From Rhizoclosmatium globosum (taxonomy: Eukaryota > Chytridiomycota > Chytridiomycetes > Chytridiales > Chytriomycetaceae): 64,000 nt of DNA. Where the stretch lies: NCBI GenBank assembly GCA_002104985.1, contig MCGO01000013.1, positions 1 to 64,000 on the forward strand. Reading direction: 5' to 3'. This document shows positions 53,437-64,000 of the stretch, piece by piece; the stretch's first letter is position 1; every line of letters starts with the position of its first letter. The notes under the pieces were generated by a model. The model did not search any database. It was not told where the DNA came from and saw only the letters and a program-made list of their open reading frames with translations. Both the position numbers and the translations under genes were made by a program.

Positions 53437-53448
53437 CTGCACGTGCAG
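53437..53448. promoter_or_regulatory. CTGCACGTGCAG palindrome upstream of MFS copy 2
   Basis: A 12-bp perfect palindrome around a CACGTG core, 67-78 bp upstream of the ATG, with TATAAAGC (minus strand, about 53413-53421) between. Same core and distance as at MFS copy 1. Confidence 0.55.
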
Positions 53449-53688
53449 GTTGTTAACGATGGCGAAAAAGTGGGCCCATGTTACACAATCGGTTGTACAG
53501 GTTTCTTGGTGTCTCGCACAGGGAATGGCATCATTGTTTGGTTGTTCAAGCCCAAAGTTTTGGGGCGACAACAAGCAAAATGGTTGTCAACCCGTGGAAG
53601 TTGCGTTTTGTTTGCTGCTTATTAATAACATTCTTATCGATAATGGCTAGTACCTGAAATCTTGGCTCGATACCAAAGTAGCGGGAAA

Positions 53689-53820
53689 AAACCGCAAACA
53701 TCAAGAACTCCAGAAGACAGAGCCAGCTCTGGTAGTATCTCTAGCCTTTTGGTGTGTACTCTGAGATTTTGAAATCTGACTGAACCGTTAGATAGACAAG
53801 GAGCTTCGTCCAAAGCTTCC
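53689..53820. repeat. Uninterrupted copy of the sequence split by the solo LTR at 63.4 kb
   Basis: AAAAAACCGCAAACATCAAG... to ACAAGGAGCTTCGTCCAAA matches 63326-63376 joined directly to 63872-63945. It is the empty-site counterpart of the LTR insertion. Confidence 0.85.
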
Positions 53821-53868
53821 CCTTCTCCTGGCTTTAGTCTACAGTTGCGCCCCAGCAGACCAGCAGAA
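53821..53868 (+). pseudogene. Relic lectin exon 1
   Basis: CTCCTGGCTTTAGTCTACAG and GCCCCAGCAGACCAGCAGAA followed by GGTAAGTGATTC match exon 1 and its donor in the intact lectin at 54373. The start codon end is lost. A solo exon, no second exon behind it. Confidence 0.7.
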
Positions 53869-54372
53869 TGGTAAGTGATTCTTCATTCCATCCGCTCAAT
53901 ATTGACATTCACACCGTCATTTTGAGAAATCTCTGATGTGCGCATCCCAAAGTTATAGATTAAACGGAATTAAGCTGAATGAAAATACATTAAATAGAGA
54001 ATATGATTTCTTTGTTGACATATTAGCGGAAATTTCCAAAGTTTCGAGTTAGGCGTCATTCTAAGAAAGCTCTCTTAAGTTATAGAATAGATTAGTTCTT
54101 TTTCAGGAAAATGGGGCGTTTCGATCACTTTCGAGATCGCTGTTTGAGGCGTCGGAGATCGCTCGCTATTGAGTCCGCACCCTCCTCCAAGTCAGCATCA
54201 TGCAGGACAAATTCGTCAACTCACCAGAATTTCCATTGAATGCCGGAGAAAAGATTCTACATATCTCACCCTTGGCATTACATTGATGTTTTTTGAATGA
54301 GGCTGGCTGAAATCAGTAACCAAACTGCTTAAAAACAGCCACTTGAAGATAGAAAATGGGTACTGAAAAATC
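53869..54372. other. Intergenic upstream of the intact lectin
   Basis: Unique AT-rich sequence; no gene or RNA seen. Confidence 0.5.
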
Positions 54373-55764
54373 ATGCTTCAAAACATTCTCCTTTTCCTGG
54401 CGTTAGTCTACAGTTGCGCCGCAGCAGACCAGCAGAACGGTAAGTGATTCTGCATTGTATAACTGCGGTATTGACATCCACACTGTTCGCTAGCAACAAT
54501 TGTTTCATCATCATCCCATGCATTTTCTCGTGACGGATATCCTGATCAAGTCGTTGGAGTTGGCACCGACGGAACAGTGTGGTACAAGGTAGCTCTTAGC
54601 TTCAAAGACTGGGTCCCTCTTCAAAGCTCCGCAAGAGTTCTTGACATGGTTCAATGGCCCGACAAGTCTTTCGTAGCCATTGCTCTTGACAACACTGTCT
54701 GGCTCTGTCCATCAGTTTCTTACTGGTTCGGTTGCTCCCAACTTCCAAATTCAGGACGTCTCAAGAGTATCGACCTCATGAGCGATAAAAACACGTTGAT
54801 TGGTGTCGGTCTTGATAACCAGCTTTATACTCGCTCTGGTTTGCTTGGAAATTGGGCGTTAGTTCCAAACTCGGGGTCTGTGGTTGACATTACAGTGTTG
54901 TCAAATGGTGTTCTTCTTGGAACCGGTCTCGACAAGCAACTCTATTCAAAGCAAACAATCGACGATCCGTGGGTCTTTCAAGGTAGCTGCTGCGTTTCTC
55001 GTACTGCTGGTCTCCGCGATGGAAGCATTCTTGGAATTGGTGATGGCAACACAATTTATAAAATGGCCAATTTAGGTGCTCCATGGACGTATGTACCTAA
55101 TTCTGCGGCTGTAATTTCAGTTACACCAGTCGCAGATATGGTTCAAGTTCCGGTCCTTCTTGGGATGTCAAGGGACGGTACAATTCACGGCAAGAGAGCA
55201 GCCTCACTCTCCGAACCTTGGACCCAAATCCCAAGTGGCATCAAAGCCATCGATATAATCGAGACAAGCTATGTCTACTTCGTTATTCTCGGAACAGACT
55301 ACAACATGTATGGCTGCAACTCTCTCCTGACCTCCGCCACTTGTTCCCAAGTTAAAAACTCGGGTGGTGTGAAAAGCATCTCGTACATTGACGGCGGAAA
55401 AACTCTAATTGGTGTTGGTTTTGATAATCAGCTGTACACTCGGTCTGGAAACGTGCAAGAGGCTTCGTACTGGAGCCTTGTTCCGAACTCTGGGAGAGTG
55501 GTTGATGTTACTGTCTTGGGCAGTAACGTTATCGTTGGAACCGCACCAGATGGGAACCTTTACACGAAGAAGGACTTGAATTCTCCATGGGTATTCTCGC
55601 CAGGAGGCTGCTGTGTTACTCGTACCACTGGAAACGGGTATTATGGCCTCTATGGAATTGGTACTGATGGAGCTGTATACGTAAAGGATAATTTGGAATC
55701 GAATTGGGTTTTGGTTCCAAATTCTGAGTATGTGATTAGCGTTGCGGGAAGCCTCCTTTATTAA
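54373..55764 (+). CDS. Secreted tachylectin-2-like beta-propeller lectin 4, intact
   Basis: Exons 54373-54439 and 54494-55764 (54-bp intron, GTAAGT...CGCTAG) give 445 aa. Residues 1-19 are a signal peptide (MLQNILLFLALVYSCAAA). Then ten repeats with cores GTVWYK, NTVWLC, NQLYTR, KQLYSK, NTIYKM and GTIHGK, YNMYGC, NQLYTR, GNLYTK, GAVYVK; positions 1-5 correspond to 6-10, giving two tandem five-bladed units as in tachylectin-2. Double-Cys segments (GSCCVSR, GGCCVTR) recur once per unit. Such lectins bind N-acetylated sugars or methylated glycans and can agglutinate microbes. This is the only copy in the window with both exons and no lesion. Confidence 0.88.
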
Positions 55765-56101
55765 CTATTATGCTCCTCATTAATTTTAGTTTTGATTGCA
55801 ATAAACAGCTTTTGTCTTAAATTTTTTGGAAACTGAATGAGAGTTGGGAAGTAATTTCTGCTTAGTAGTATTGTTGAAAACAAAATGCACAGATAACCAG
55901 ACGGACGTTGCATTGTAGTTGGACACGTGATAAACGTGATGTTGCTCTCAGGAAACTAGTTTCATTCTTCATTGCAGCATATATTTTTTCAAGTGGGAGT
56001 TGCCGTTGCTGTGGTGGTTGGGTGGAATGTGGCTGAATGAGGCTGTTCATCCTCAACAAAATATATGGCCGAATGAAATTCAATTTAAGGTCACGGACAA
56101 C
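55765..56101. other. Intergenic between lectins 4 and 5
   Basis: AATAAACAG near 55800 is a likely polyadenylation signal. No gene seen. Confidence 0.45.
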
Positions 56102-56487
56102 ATGTTACAAACCATTCTTCTAGGGCTCGCTTTTGCGTATGGCTGCGCAGCAGCCGACCAACACAACAGTCAGCGAAATCCTTTACTTATATCACCATCT
56201 CTGTAACACTGCTCTCATAAACTAGATACACACACCGAGTCTGCTCATGTATTCTCCCGCGATGGTTATCCTGACAGACTCATTGGAGTCGGCACTGACG
56301 GAACAGTTTGGTACAAGCCGTTTCTTGCTAACTTCCAAGACTGGGTTCCTCTTCAAAGTTCCGCTCGAGTTATTGATATGGTTCAATGGCCTGATAAATC
56401 ATTTGTCGCAGTCGCTGGAGATAACACCCTCTGGTTGTGCCCATCTGTTTCGTTTTGGTTTGTATGCAAACCACTTCAGGGAAGCTG
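56102..56487 (+). pseudogene. Lectin 5, 5' fragment
   Basis: ATG 56102, signal peptide MLQTILLGLAFAYGCAAA, a weak donor (GTCAGC in place of GTAAGT), and the first two repeats (GTVWYK, NTLWLC). A small deletion after FWFVCKP breaks the frame at TGA 56485, and lectin similarity is lost at about 56500. Confidence 0.75.
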
Positions 56488-56499
56488 AAAGCGTTCACC

Positions 56500-57025
56500 C
56501 AACAAAAAAAAGCAATCCACCACCGCCACCGCCACCCCACCCAAAAAACTCACAAGATGGGTGGGACAGTACTGCCAAGCACACAATGAATGTAAGTTGA
56601 GCATTCGAAAACTCCTTAAAGTAACTCAAAATGCTTCAGGACAGCAGACGGAGACACACCATCTTGCAACAAGGCTCCAGAACCTCATAGCTGCGTCGAA
56701 AACTTGGTCTACTGGCAGCAGCAAATACGTTCCAGACAGCCGTGTTTATGCAACTCCACAAGCTCCCCTGCAGATTGGACAGTCACCACCTACCAGCTCC
56801 CGCCTTTTAAGTGCTACACAGGGACTCAATGGACCAACAGCAAACTGTCTCAGTTGTGATGAATGCAACAAACATGTCCTGCCAGCACTGTTGACCATTG
56901 TGGGATCCTTTCGCTACTGTGATGCTTGTAAGCCAGCTGCCAATTGTGAGAACTGCAGTCAGCCTGCATCTGAAACATACGATCAAGCTTGCCTCTGTCG
57001 TGGTTGCTTTATTTGCACTTCTTAG
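56500..57025 (+). pseudogene. Unidentified Cys-rich gene fragment
   Basis: A Thr/Ala/Pro stretch and KKLTRWVGQYCQAHNE (to 56588) precede a GTAAGT donor; after about 50 bp another open stretch ends in CLSCDECNKHVLPALL, RYCDACKPAANCENC and CRGCFIC. The spaced CxxC pairs suggest a zinc-binding, LIM-like domain, but the canonical His is not found. Exon joining in phase is not clear. It directly follows the lectin 5 break, so the two have been juxtaposed by rearrangement. Confidence 0.4.
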
Positions 57026-57149
57026 TCAGGAGTTGGTATGTTGTGTTAAGCCATTTGAAACTAACTCATTTCAAGGATCCAATGGACCTCAAACCACACA
57101 TCAAAATATTCCAAATATGATGGATCAACGGTTTCACGGCGTAGTTGTG

Positions 57150-57440
57150 TCAGGACGTGCGACTTGTGTGGCAGGCACTGGAAGTGTTCGTTGTGAAAAA
57201 AGGAAGAACCGGGATCACGTGTGCAATCCACGGACGGACGGGAGTGGTCGGAAGCAGAGTTCCTATCAGTCCCGGTCCAAAATCTCCACGCAACCCGTCA
57301 CGCTCACCTTGATGTCGCTTATCACACTTCCAACTACGTACCTCCTGCTTGGGTAAGTTAGTCAGTTCTGTAGTGGAATGGTGAGGGAGTGGGTGCAGAC
57401 TAACCTGTCGACAGATCACTCGGAGAAGACTTCTCCGTTG
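57150..57440. repeat. Repeat, inverted relative to 62080-62215
   Basis: Contains segments whose reverse complement matches 62080-62215, for example around TGGCAGGCACTGGAAGTGTT and TCACTCGGAGAAGACTTCTC. The arrangement is not strictly collinear over its whole length. Confidence 0.65.
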
Positions 57441-57616
57441 TAAGAAGAATGCCTCCGTAATCAAGCCTGAAGTGATTTCAATGGTGTTCGATCTTCTGCT
57501 GCAACTGTGTCCCGAATGCTCCAATACACCCTCGAGACTGTGGCATATGAAGCTGTGAAGTCTAAGTCTACAAATGGGTTTGTCTATACTGAAGTCAAGA
57601 ATCTCATGCAAGAAAG

Positions 57617-58260
57617 ATGGAGTTTTCTGATACTACAACTTTTCGTGAATTGGCGGCATTCCTTACGTCTCCACAATGTGAACGGATCAACAAAGTGTAT
57701 GCCACAGTTGAACACGAGACTGAAATCTACACCATGAAGGGCAACAATCCTGGTGCGGAGCTTAATGCATCCAGTTTGATCCACAAATATCTTCCACACC
57801 ACACGGCAAAGCTACCAAAGAAGAAAGCCACTGCCCCAGTTGCAAGAGTAATTCAAATTTTGTATGATCTTGACATCCATCTAATTAAAGTGAAGGTTGC
57901 CGTTGTTTTTGTTTCCAAGCAACAATTGGTGGATTCTGAGGAAGACGAAGAGTTTGCAATGCATACCAGTTCTCGCCGCAAGGTTTCTTGCCAAAGTCCT
58001 GAAGTTAAACGCTCTCGCTCACTGCCCACTGGCTCAAGTGCTGTCAGAATGGTTGGTCATGTTCCTGCAATTGTATCAGAGAACCAGTTTTTGTAAGAAT
58101 ATCTCCCTGTTGTTCCAAATCTGACTCACGTACTAAATACAGGTGCTTTGGCAAAGGAAACATTACTCAATACTTTGATGATTTTTTGAAAAATCACAAG
58201 TGTTCTAATCTGTGCGTTGAGGTTGGTGTTGCAGATGAGATGAACAACAAAACTGAATAG
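57617..58260 (+). pseudogene. Unidentified broken gene
   Basis: A 159-codon frame (57617-58096) with a folded-looking head (MEFSDTTTFRELAAFLTS) and a basic Ser/Arg tail (SPEVKRSRSLPTGSS). After a possible short intron the text FGKGNITQYFDDFLKNHKC continues until stops near 58258. I do not recognise a family. It may be the downstream part of the Cys-rich gene at 56.5 kb. Confidence 0.35.
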
Positions 58261-59067
58261 TGGTATATGGTGGTCAATGCTTCCAAAGTCAGATGAGTTG
58301 CTCATCAGGTTGGAGGGACTGCTGAGGTAACCACTTGGAAGGTTGTGTTTCCATTGTGCACGTTTACGTCCAACGTTTCTCATCGAAAAACTGCTGATAA
58401 TATGGAATAGCCAGAAACTGGAAAATTGCCCTAGTTGTTTGTCAGAAAAAGAGAAAAAACGTTTTGTGCAAGGGTATACCCTTCTAAAGGATCAGTAGGA
58501 TCGTACAGTCGGCGCTCCCGTGCCAAAGCCAACAAGTCCAAGATGTCGTTTCCCCATTCATACAGCATATGTGACCACCAACATTCAATTTTTTGGTTTA
58601 AACAGGAATCCAGTACAATGCAATGGAACTTATTAACCTTCTCTGGAGTTGCTGTTGGCTCCAACTCAGTTCGCATAGTGGTTTGCAACCGAGCAAGGCA
58701 GTTATTTTCTCCACCTTGATCAAAATGGTAGTATAATGAATGGCGTTAAATGGTTGACATGATTCTAAGTACCAATATGCAACGAGTGGACCCTGCAATT
58801 TGACTTCCAAACTTTGAACCATGCCATATACCGTGACCAGCATTCTATTCCACCTGACACAAAAAGTCTGTATATTCCTTCACAAAGAGTTAGACAGAGA
58901 TGAAGCCTGTGAGAACCTACTGAATTTGTCATGTTGGTCAAATGCCAGCTTCTCAAAAGGACCTTTTCCAGTGTAGTTTCGGCGCTTGATGGCTCCATTT
59001 CATTAAGCAATGCCAGAACACAGTCCCTACAACTCAGACATTTAGAACAGAATGCAACAAAAACATA
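58261..59067. other. Degraded sequence
   Basis: Short open stretches on the minus strand (58431-58843) look like remnants but have no motif I can name. No RNA or clear repeat. Confidence 0.4.
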
Positions 59068-59555
59068 CATTTCAATTCCTCCAATTGTCCTTACAGAAAC
59101 AACAAACACTGATCCTCCAGCCACTGCTTATGCAAGGCCGGTCAAATACAGATGCAACTCAATATAATTGCTTCTGATCCATGGAATTAACTGCATAATT
59201 CCAATTAAGTTGACTGCAAAGCCACCCACAAAGTGAATGTACATTGTCACTGTTCCTATCATCGTCTTCTTAAAGATTGCACCTATTCCAAACCAGTCTT
59301 TTGGATTTCGTGCTAGGTGCTAGGTACATTGTGAGGATGTATATGTTGAAGAGAGTGCTGAGGATTGTCATTGCTACTGAAATGGGTGTCCAACTTTGTT
59401 TGATTAGAATTGGAACCAGTGGTATATCATGACTTGATTCATGACTGTGAGTTGATTCGTTTGCTGAAGTATCTCTTGGAAGGTCAGGCTTGGTTGAAGT
59501 TGAAGTGCTTGGCTCGGTTGGTTAGTCAAAAGTAGTTCTTGTTCCCTCATTGATT
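59068..59555 (-). pseudogene. Decayed copy of the DUF2306 gene
   Basis: Collinear nucleotide similarity to 50215-50717 (for example TTTCAATTCCTCCAATTGTC, ATTGCTTCTGATCCATGG and ACCAGTCTTTTGGATTTCG), with deletions and frame breaks. The 3' half of the parent gene is missing. Confidence 0.85.
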
Positions 59556-59585
59556 TATTCTTTGTTTTCATAAATATCTAATAGA

Positions 59586-60090
59586 ATGTTATTGCAAATC
59601 CATATCCCAAACGAGCTGATTCAGCTCATCTTCTCCTTCATCAATCCATCCACTGTGCTTCAATACACCCGCCTCTGTCGTAGAATCAGAACAAGCTAAA
59701 CAGATATCAAACCATCAGCATCTCCATTTGACCTTCTTTATTTCAACTGGCCGGACTGGTACCAAACCGCATGCATTGCACTACATACAAAGACGTTCGA
59801 GGTGGTGGATTGGGAAGCAAAAGTAGACAAAGGATTAATGGGCTGGCCTCTCCAAAACCAAATCACTGGCTCAATACCTCCGTCACTTGGATCCCTAACT
59901 TACTTGAAAGAGCTATTTATGGGTTGTAACCTTCTATCCGGTCCAATCCCATCAGAACTGAGCCTCCTTTCCTCCCTCAAGATACTACATCTGCGAGCAA
60001 ACTCACTCTCTGGACAGATACCTCCTTCTTTAGGAAACCTGTCAAATCTACAACAACTCCATCACAGACTTATTCAGAAGAATAGTGGGT
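59586..60090 (+). pseudogene. Decayed copy of the F-box/LRR gene
   Basis: Starts ATGTTATTGCAAATCCATAT like the parent at 50740. A deletion and an in-frame stop lie near 59697, then the LRR part continues (GSIPPSLGSLTYLKEL) and is cut at about 60065 inside the fourth repeat. Confidence 0.87.
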
Positions 60091-60119
60091 CCTTCAACGT
60101 TCATTTTGGCACATTGTAA

Positions 60120-61213
60120 TGTGACTGAAAAAAGCTGACAAATGTTACATCACCTCACACACTGTCTCAACAGCATAAAACAAGAGATAAAAAGGTAACA
60201 GCGGCTAAGATGCGCGTCCAGGCACACATAATAAGTGATTAAAAAGTAGAACGCATGTAAGAGCCATATCCAATATCAACACTTCTTCGTTCAAACCTTT
60301 TTGGACATAAGTGTTGATTGGTTTGGCGAAGCGGTTATGTGAAATTGTTGGCAGTTTATTCATCCATTGGGGTGTAAGCATAGTTGTTCAGTGGATGTTT
60401 GCCGTGACTAATGAGTGCCTGATTAGACTGTTCAAAGTAGAATTCTTTGTATTGATTGAGGTTGTTGGAGTTAAAATAGGAGTCGGATGTGGACAAGGAG
60501 AAAGGGTAATTAAGCAAGAAGCTTGTTGGTTGACTGACTTCAACTTACGAAACAACTTCCTTTAGAAGTGCACAAAATAACACTAATAAACAAATAGATT
60601 ACGTTGATATCAGTTGCTTTTGTAAAGTTGAATTCCGGAATATTGTTACGTTGGCTCGCTTATTCTGATGAAAGCTTGCTAATCGTTCGTATTATCGTGT
60701 CATAATAGCCTCATTAATAGTCCCTAATGCTTAAAAATACTATTTTGGTGGTCTGTGGATTGCTGAAACGACCTGTTAATGTATGGCTTTTGGATGTGTC
60801 CTCAGAAAAGGCACCGTAAAATCGCCGTTATCATTGCTACAAGCTTCAAATTCAGCTCAATCCTTCATATAGTACGATTATACAAATGGAGAAATCGAGG
60901 AGATCCAAGCTTCAGTGGAAAGGCAGCAGTGGTAAGCTGGAAAATAGTGGAAAATAACGTGAAATAATGCAAAATAATGCACAATAATGCTTGTCAACTC
61001 GGAAGTCTGAGCCCTAGTTATGATGGAGCATTTGTAATACATGGAATACCACTTAATGCATTAAAAGTCAGTCAGTATAGATGAACTAGACCAGGTTGCA
61101 TACATAGACATTTATTGCATTATGGTACATTCAGCATATTCCAAGTGTGGTGTGTGTATTCAGTGTGTGTGATTATGTGATTCTATTACATTGGAATTGA
61201 CATAGATAAATAC
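60120..61213. other. Gene-poor sequence
   Basis: Unique AT-rich sequence with a short run of ATAATGC-type repeats near 60955-60990. No supported gene. Confidence 0.5.
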
Positions 61214-61720
61214 TCAAATAGAAGCATTTTTTAATGATTTAAAACAAGAAATAGCGTCAAAATCAAACAAGCATGTCATCATTAGAGGAAGTGAAAGTAC
61301 ACCAAATAGAATGTGGGTTTTCCCTCTTGAATCGCAGATGTCCTTGTTTTCAATGATCATTCCGTTAACAGTGAAGCTTGGAGCTTTTAAGTCCAAATCA
61401 TGTATTTAACTTAGTTGCACAGGTTGTGGTGGACTTGTATCGAACGTAAGTATTCAAAACGTGGATGATGTGCGTACCAAACAAGCAATGAAGGCAAGTG
61501 CATAAAGAGACTTTTTGTTAGAGAGATGTTGCCAGCTGTTTAAGTGACACTTACTTTGATTTGGTTGGGTAAAATAATGGTTGGTTGAGATGTTGATGTT
61601 CTGGGTAACAGCCCAACAATGTCCAGTTAGAACAATGTTTCCACCCTTGACAGCGTGATTACGCTTTTCTGACTCAAAAGAGTTTGGTACAATACCAGGA
61701 GGTGCATTGCCATACCTATA
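61214..61720 (-). pseudogene. Exon remnants of an unrecognised gene
   Basis: On the minus strand an open stretch between a TATAG acceptor (about 61721) and a GTAAGT donor (about 61550) reads YGNAPPGIVPNSFESEKR and ISTNHYFTQPNQ. Further along, DLKAPSFTVNGMIIENKD (about 61390-61330) is also coding-like. No family recognised; no start found. Confidence 0.35.
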
Positions 61721-62079
61721 TTGTTGTTAATCAGAGCAAACAAAACTTAAGACATCACCGCATTTTTGATCCAATGGATCTAGCGCCGCTTGCTTGCTAC
61801 ACAATCTGCAATATCCTCTGTACTTTGCTGGGCATGTAGGCTGGTGGCAGTTGGTGTGATAAGGAGCAAGAATTGCGCAATTTTTGGAAAGTGTTTTGCC
61901 TCAATTGCGCGATTTCCGAGTTTAAGAGGCTTTCTTTCGCCTAAAACTTGCAAAGTATTGTATCTGCTGTTAATCTGCAATTTCGACGGTTTTGAGCGTG
62001 TTTTTGGAGAACAATGTGGTCCTAAGAAGGAAATGAACGTAACTCACACTTTTCCGCACCCTCACTATTTAACTACAGA

Positions 62080-62215
62080 GGAGAAATCTTCTCCGAGTGA
62101 TCTGTTGACAGAGATTCCAGACCACTCCTGTCTGTCCGTGGATTACACACATGATCACAGTTCTTTGCTTTTTCACAACAAACACTTCCAGTGTGTGCCA
62201 CACAAGTCATCCGTC
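62080..62215. repeat. Repeat, inverted partner of 57150-57440
   Basis: ATCTTCTCCGAGTGATCTGT and AACACTTCCAGTGTGTGCCA are reverse-complement matches, with a few differences, to parts of 57150-57440. Confidence 0.65.
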
Positions 62216-62279
62216 CAAACACCCACAGGTTACCCCATATCTGTCAATACCTGTAGTCAACCTAACACACCTTGACAAC

Positions 62280-63054
62280 AATGTCAGAATCACCGAATTT
62301 GCCAAGGCAATTTGTCAACATCAAAGACCAAAAACGCAACTACTGGAAGACCCAAGCCATATGCTGTCAAACCATCTTAGAAGGGGGACATGAATATCTG
62401 CAAGACTTGTTGTAGCTTCTGGATTATCTGCAACACCCACGGTGAAGAATTGAGTGGACAATACATTTTTTGAGAATAATGATTCAGAAGAGTGTAGAAA
62501 GAATATTCATCATGTCTTTATTTTATATGACTATGAATACTTTGTGTTTAAAGTGTCCGCAGATGTTATTTGGAAGGACAAGAATGTGGGTTTTCAAATG
62601 ATATCATGCATTACAGATGACTTACTGTTATTCTGGATGTGTGTATGTTATTATCCTGCGTTATCATACATTTTTTTGGCACGAATAATAGGCATAATAC
62701 ACTGTTTTGCATTGTCAAGGAGGTGGGCTGTTTCCTGATGTTGGCTCCTTTGAGACCGGGATGAGCAGAGAGCCAGATTTTATATGGTTGTGGCGTCTCT
62801 GGACGAGGGAGAACTTCGAGCAATGAGTCTCGCGGTTAGAAATTAATGTATTTGCTGTTGTTGCTGTCGTTGCTGTCGTTTCCAATTTTCTGGAGATTTA
62901 AATATGATTTGTTGTGGCTACACTTTACAATAAACCAAAAAGAAAGACAGAAAGACGTGAGAGTTATTGAAGAAGACATCTCTCGCATGGACAGGGGCGG
63001 TTTAATTACAGAAATGGACAAAACGGAATATAGAGCTGAGTGTCGCTGCATCAA
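62280..63054. other. Gene-poor sequence
   Basis: No supported gene, RNA or repeat; only short chance frames. Confidence 0.45.
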
Positions 63055-63107
63055 AAGGTTTGAAAAAGGATGATTACTCACGTCAACAAGACAACGAACT
63101 CTGTGTG
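63055..63107 (-). pseudogene. Relic of MFS copy 2 exon 1 / intron junction
   Basis: AAAGGATGATTACTCACGTC and AACAAGAC-ACGAACTCTGT match 53205-53245 across the exon 1 donor of the transporter. Only about 50 bp remain. Confidence 0.75.
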
Positions 63108-63376
63108 GAATCCGGTAGGGTTCAAGATGGCGGGTGCTTAGGCCGGCGGCGGGACACTGACGTTCTCTGGAACTGCCATTTATTTGTGAAATGCATGCGT
63201 CCAAGCACTTACTTGGCACGCCAATATAACAAAAAGAATAACATATGGCGAATAGCCGGAATACACACTATATAGGAGTCCGTGTTACCGTGATTACTCC
63301 GGGAATACGACACTCTGTTCTAAAAAAACCGCAAACATCAAGAACTCCAGAAGACAGAGCCAGCTCTGGCAGAATC

Positions 63377-63871
63377 TGTTGAACAGTGAGCTTGAGAGCT
63401 GTTGGGTTTTGTGTGTCAAGAGAGAACTGAGTCTTTCTTGCTGCAGACTCCACCCTTCTTATAGGTGTTTTTACTGCCACTTTGGTGTTTACCAATCACT
63501 GAATGGGTAAATGGTCCTTGTTGTATAAGGGCCAATGGGTCAATGGAACCCATTTGTCAACACTGTGATGAAGCGTTCTGATTGGTTGAAAACCATTAAA
63601 TCTTCTCAATCTCTCTGAGCAGCTTGAAAACCCATACTGCTAGATCCAAAAGCACAACCCACGGATGGTCAAGGCGTCCCTTTCACTATATCTCCTAGGA
63701 AGATGTTAAGTGTTGTGTCCTTCGAAGCAAGAAGTATGAGTCGAGAAGATGTGCTTTATTTACAATTAAATAAAGATAAATATAAAGAGTTTATATTGTG
63801 ATAATCTCTGTTGACGGAGCAGAGGGATAATGAATCCAACTGGATGTGAATCCAATCCTCGAACATCAACA
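63377..63871. mobile_element. Solo LTR of an LTR retrotransposon
   Basis: A 495-bp element begins TGTTGA and ends TCAACA, a 6-bp inverted terminus typical of LTRs, and is flanked by the 5-bp direct repeat GAATC (63372-63376 and 63872-63876). The paralogous site at 53.7 kb has one GTATC and no insertion. No internal retrotransposon genes remain. Confidence 0.85.
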
Positions 63872-64000
63872 GAATCTCTACCCTTTTGGTGTGTACTCTG
63901 AGATTTTGAAATCTGACTGAACCGTTAGTTTGACAAGGAGTTTTGTCCAAATTTCGACCTGCACTTTTGTGGTTAGAAGTGTTCACTTCGCTTGTGATTT

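Noticed and set aside
57617..58260. Alpha-kinase or LIM-kinase gene
   Set aside because: Considered because of nearby CxxC pairs, but no kinase motif could be pointed to.

Overview
The window looks like nuclear DNA of an early-diverging, plausibly zoosporic (chytrid-like) fungus. The genes are compact and their introns mostly 37-59 bp, with GTRNGT-type donors and some unusual GTTTGT/GTTGGT donors. Telomere-type CCCTAA blocks occur internally, and the gene set is eukaryotic and fungal: TOM70, mitochondrial HSP60/HSP10, a Dal5-like MFS, TauD, GH114, a Plavaka transposase. The lineage is an inference; no rRNA or other marker is present.

Region 1 (1-8.3 kb) is the strangest part. Three genes are separated by arrays of 13-bp units carrying AGGAC: (a) a spliced 357-aa protein whose first 18 residues after Met copy the histone H3 tail and whose C-terminus weakly resembles an adenain/ULP1-type cysteine protease; (b) a three-exon 974-aa orphan protein with an acidic Ser-rich head; (c) a 101-aa coiled-coil protein. 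A 141-bp satellite lies to the left and a tRNA-like SINE with an inverted relative of the same minisatellite lies to the right. This locus is the best candidate for an undescribed element or system.

Region 2 (8.3-19.4 kb) is a transposon nest: two near-identical LINE copies with opposite kinds of damage, each poly(A) tail joined to degenerate telomeric repeats; a minus-strand reverse transcriptase cut off at its catalytic motif by TTAGGG repeats; and a three-exon Plavaka-type transposase with one in-frame stop.

Region 3 (19.8-46.6 kb) is gene-rich: an eight-exon NLR-like receptor (unknown domain, TIR, NACHT, about 20 ankyrin repeats, 1660 aa); three small disordered paralogues; a divergent sulfonate-type cluster (MFS transporter and TauD dioxygenase) with CACGTG boxes; two broken tachylectin-2-like beta-propeller lectins; a head-to-head HSP60/HSP10 pair with a step-type heat-shock element; three repeats in a possible non-coding host transcript; a fused double MazG/dCTPase protein; a GH114 fragment; a PPxY protein; and a tandem pair made of true TOM70 and a chimera in which a protein kinase replaces the TOM70 membrane anchor.

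Region 4 (46.9-64 kb) is a decayed segmental duplication. The order lectin, DUF2306 membrane protein, F-box/LRR protein, MFS transporter occurs at 47-53.4 kb and again, broken, at 56.1-63.1 kb. An intact 445-aa lectin lies between them. A solo LTR with 5-bp target duplication interrupts the second block, and the first block supplies the empty site. Much of 56.5-64 kb is degraded sequence.
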